This document shows, piece by piece, positions 62,981-64,000 of a stretch of DNA of 64,000 nucleotides. This stretch comes from Pomacea canaliculata. Taxonomy: Eukaryota; Mollusca; Gastropoda; Architaenioglossa; Ampullariidae. Below the pieces are notes generated by a model. The model did not search any database, was not told where the DNA came from, and was given only the letters and a program-made list of their open reading frames with translations. Location: positions 41,553,883-41,617,882 of the forward strand of contig NC_037591.1 of the NCBI RefSeq assembly GCF_003073045.1, given 5' to 3'. The first letter of the stretch is position 1; every line of letters begins with the position of its first letter. The translations under genes and the position numbers were made by a program.

Positions 62981-63172
62981 AGCAGACCTGGGCAAAGGCC
63001 GGCTCGCGGGCCGGATCCGGCCCGCCTCCTGTCTCTGACCGGCCCGCCGGCCCGCCCGCCTAATATAGTTAACTCAGTTTTACCCAAACTGAGTTAACTA
63101 TATTAGTCCGGCCCTCTGAAACCATCCCAATTTCTCATGCGGCCCCTTGGGAAAATTAATTGCCCACCCCTG
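62981..63172. mobile_element. Short hAT-type MITE (192 bp) in intron 8 of copy 2
   Basis: The ends are CAGACCTGGGCAA on the left and, read inward from the right, CAGGGGTGGGCAA. The interior is rich in CCGGCCCGCC words. Flanks CTCTAGAG (62973-62980) and CTCTACAG (63173-63180) form an 8-bp target duplication with one mismatch. Intron 8 of copy 1 has the uninterrupted TCTAGAGCATGG site. Confidence 0.85.
63061..63105. repeat. Perfect 20-bp inverted repeat inside the MITE
   Basis: Left arm 63061-63080 and right arm 63086-63105 are exact reverse complements around a 5-base spacer TACCC. The arms are AT-rich (AGTTAACT core) within an otherwise very GC-rich element, so the hairpin looks like a secondary insertion or fold-back. 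Confidence 0.9.
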
Positions 63173-64000
63173 CTCTACAGCATGGACCATGTGTATCGCC
63201 CAAACAGCACCGAGCACCATGAAGCTCCGTCTAAAAAATTGATTAATTGTGTGGCTGTTCGTTTTTGAACCGATAGCATTTGCATTAATGTAGATTTACA
63301 AAGATATTAGAGATGTGGTAACTTTGACTTAAAATGTTAAAAGAGATTGATATCAACAGAAATAAATAATGGTGCATTTGAAATATTTTTATCATTTATC
63401 ATTAATATTTATTCTGACGAATCAATAACACTAAGGTGATCTGTCTCTTCAAATATGTTTTTGTTATTTATATCATTGAAGGTAAACTGTGCAAACTCTG
63501 TTACTCAATGAGTTTGTATCAGTCTCCTTCTGTCTGCAGATTAAACTGGATCACGAAGGCAGTTCTCGATGTGTTTGCTGTGGAACCACTACCCGCCGAC
63601 AGTCCGCTGTGGAAAGAGCCAAATGTTGTGATTACACCACACATCGCCATGGATTACAACTCGCTCGCCGTATCACAGGTACTTGTCCTGTCAAGACACA
63701 GGTAGTCCTCATCTTATTTTCTCCATATTACCCTTTCAGTCATCCCTTCACCTTCTTTCTGACTTCAGGACTTGTTCTGTTACCAACACATGCATATCAT
63801 GCATTCTCCAGAATTCTTTTTTCGTCCTGTCCCATGCATGACTCCCCTAAAATGTTGTTGAATATTTTACAGGAAATCAGGGCACATTAATGGGACAAAA
63901 TCTATGACTAACATTTGCAGCACAATTTACCTTAATAATAATGATATTAAGGTAACATTGATTTGCATGTTCTTGGTTGCAGATCGCGAGGCATATCCTG

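Larger units (their letters stand above)
58590..64000 (+). repeat. Second copy of a tandem segmental duplication (first copy about 49530-55045)
   Basis: Similarity begins before the gene, with shared strings such as AATATAACTAGG and CTTCATCCATGCTTCTG near 49620-49660 and 58670-58730, and continues through exons and most introns to the window edge. Offsets between matching sites are about 9.18 kb at the start codons and 9.02 kb at exon 10. The whole locus, upstream region included, was duplicated head to tail. Confidence 0.9.
59102..64000 (+). pseudogene. D-2-hydroxyacid dehydrogenase, copy 2, frameshifted and cut by the window end
   Basis: Exons match copy 1: 59102-59219, 59701-59838, 60466-60503, 60778-60916, 61269-61342, 62050-62148, 62470-62590, 62817-62884, 63540-63678, and 63983 onward (cut). 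Splice sites are preserved. Exon 4 has lost one G (ACCAGCGCC against ACCAGGCGCC in copy 1), which brings a TGA in frame early in exon 5, before the nucleotide-binding motif. Exon 6 has two single-base insertions (GCCAGAAC and AAGCGTTTT against GCCAAAC and AAGCTTTT). Exon 7 has an in-frame extra AAC (Asn). As read, the product would lack the nucleotide-binding and catalytic regions. Well-kept splice sites and later exons mean recent decay or assembly errors are both possible. Confidence 0.8.

Overview
This is nuclear DNA from an animal. Genes are split by long introns with GT/AG junctions, there are AATAAA polyadenylation signals, and transposon remnants, microsatellites and minisatellites are common. 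Cytoplasmic-type myosin essential light chain, Caspr/neurexin IV and SPRY genes, and a SINE tail of a kind I associate with gastropods, point to a lophotrochozoan, most likely a mollusc. The phylum is an inference; nothing in the window proves it.

Layout. 1-1.5 kb: last exon and 3' UTR of a Caspr/neurexin IV-like membrane protein (+). 3.0-6.8 kb: a complete six-exon non-muscle myosin essential light chain gene (-), convergent with the first gene, with a decayed retrotransposon piece between them. 12.1-13.8 kb (possibly to about 17 kb): a small EF-hand protein gene (-) with a tRNA-Lys(CUU) gene inside an intron and a minisatellite made from its own splice junction. 17-30 kb: gene-poor, with retroposon tails, tandem repeats, one whole hAT transposon (23972-26653, exact 8-bp target duplication, broken transposase) and a 12 x 36-bp minisatellite. 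30.8-36.9 kb: one huge coding exon for a Ser/Pro-rich, largely disordered, probably N-myristoylated protein that I do not recognise; its frame changes five times. 37.3-44.8 kb: no gene seen. 44.8-46.5 kb: a four-exon SPRY-domain protein (+). 49.5-64 kb: a tandem duplication of a ten-exon D-2-hydroxyacid dehydrogenase gene. Copy 1 is intact (337 aa). Copy 2 has three single-base indels and runs off the window.

The genes do not form a pathway. The linked system here is the dehydrogenase pair. Both copies carry 45-bp direct repeats that duplicate the splice acceptor and start codon in frame, and each copy has since received its own transposon insertions, so the pair gives a relative timeline. 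Frame breaks in three loci (the large gene, the SPRY gene and copy 2) beside clean reading in three others (light chain, EF-hand, copy 1) leave open whether they are assembly indels or biology.
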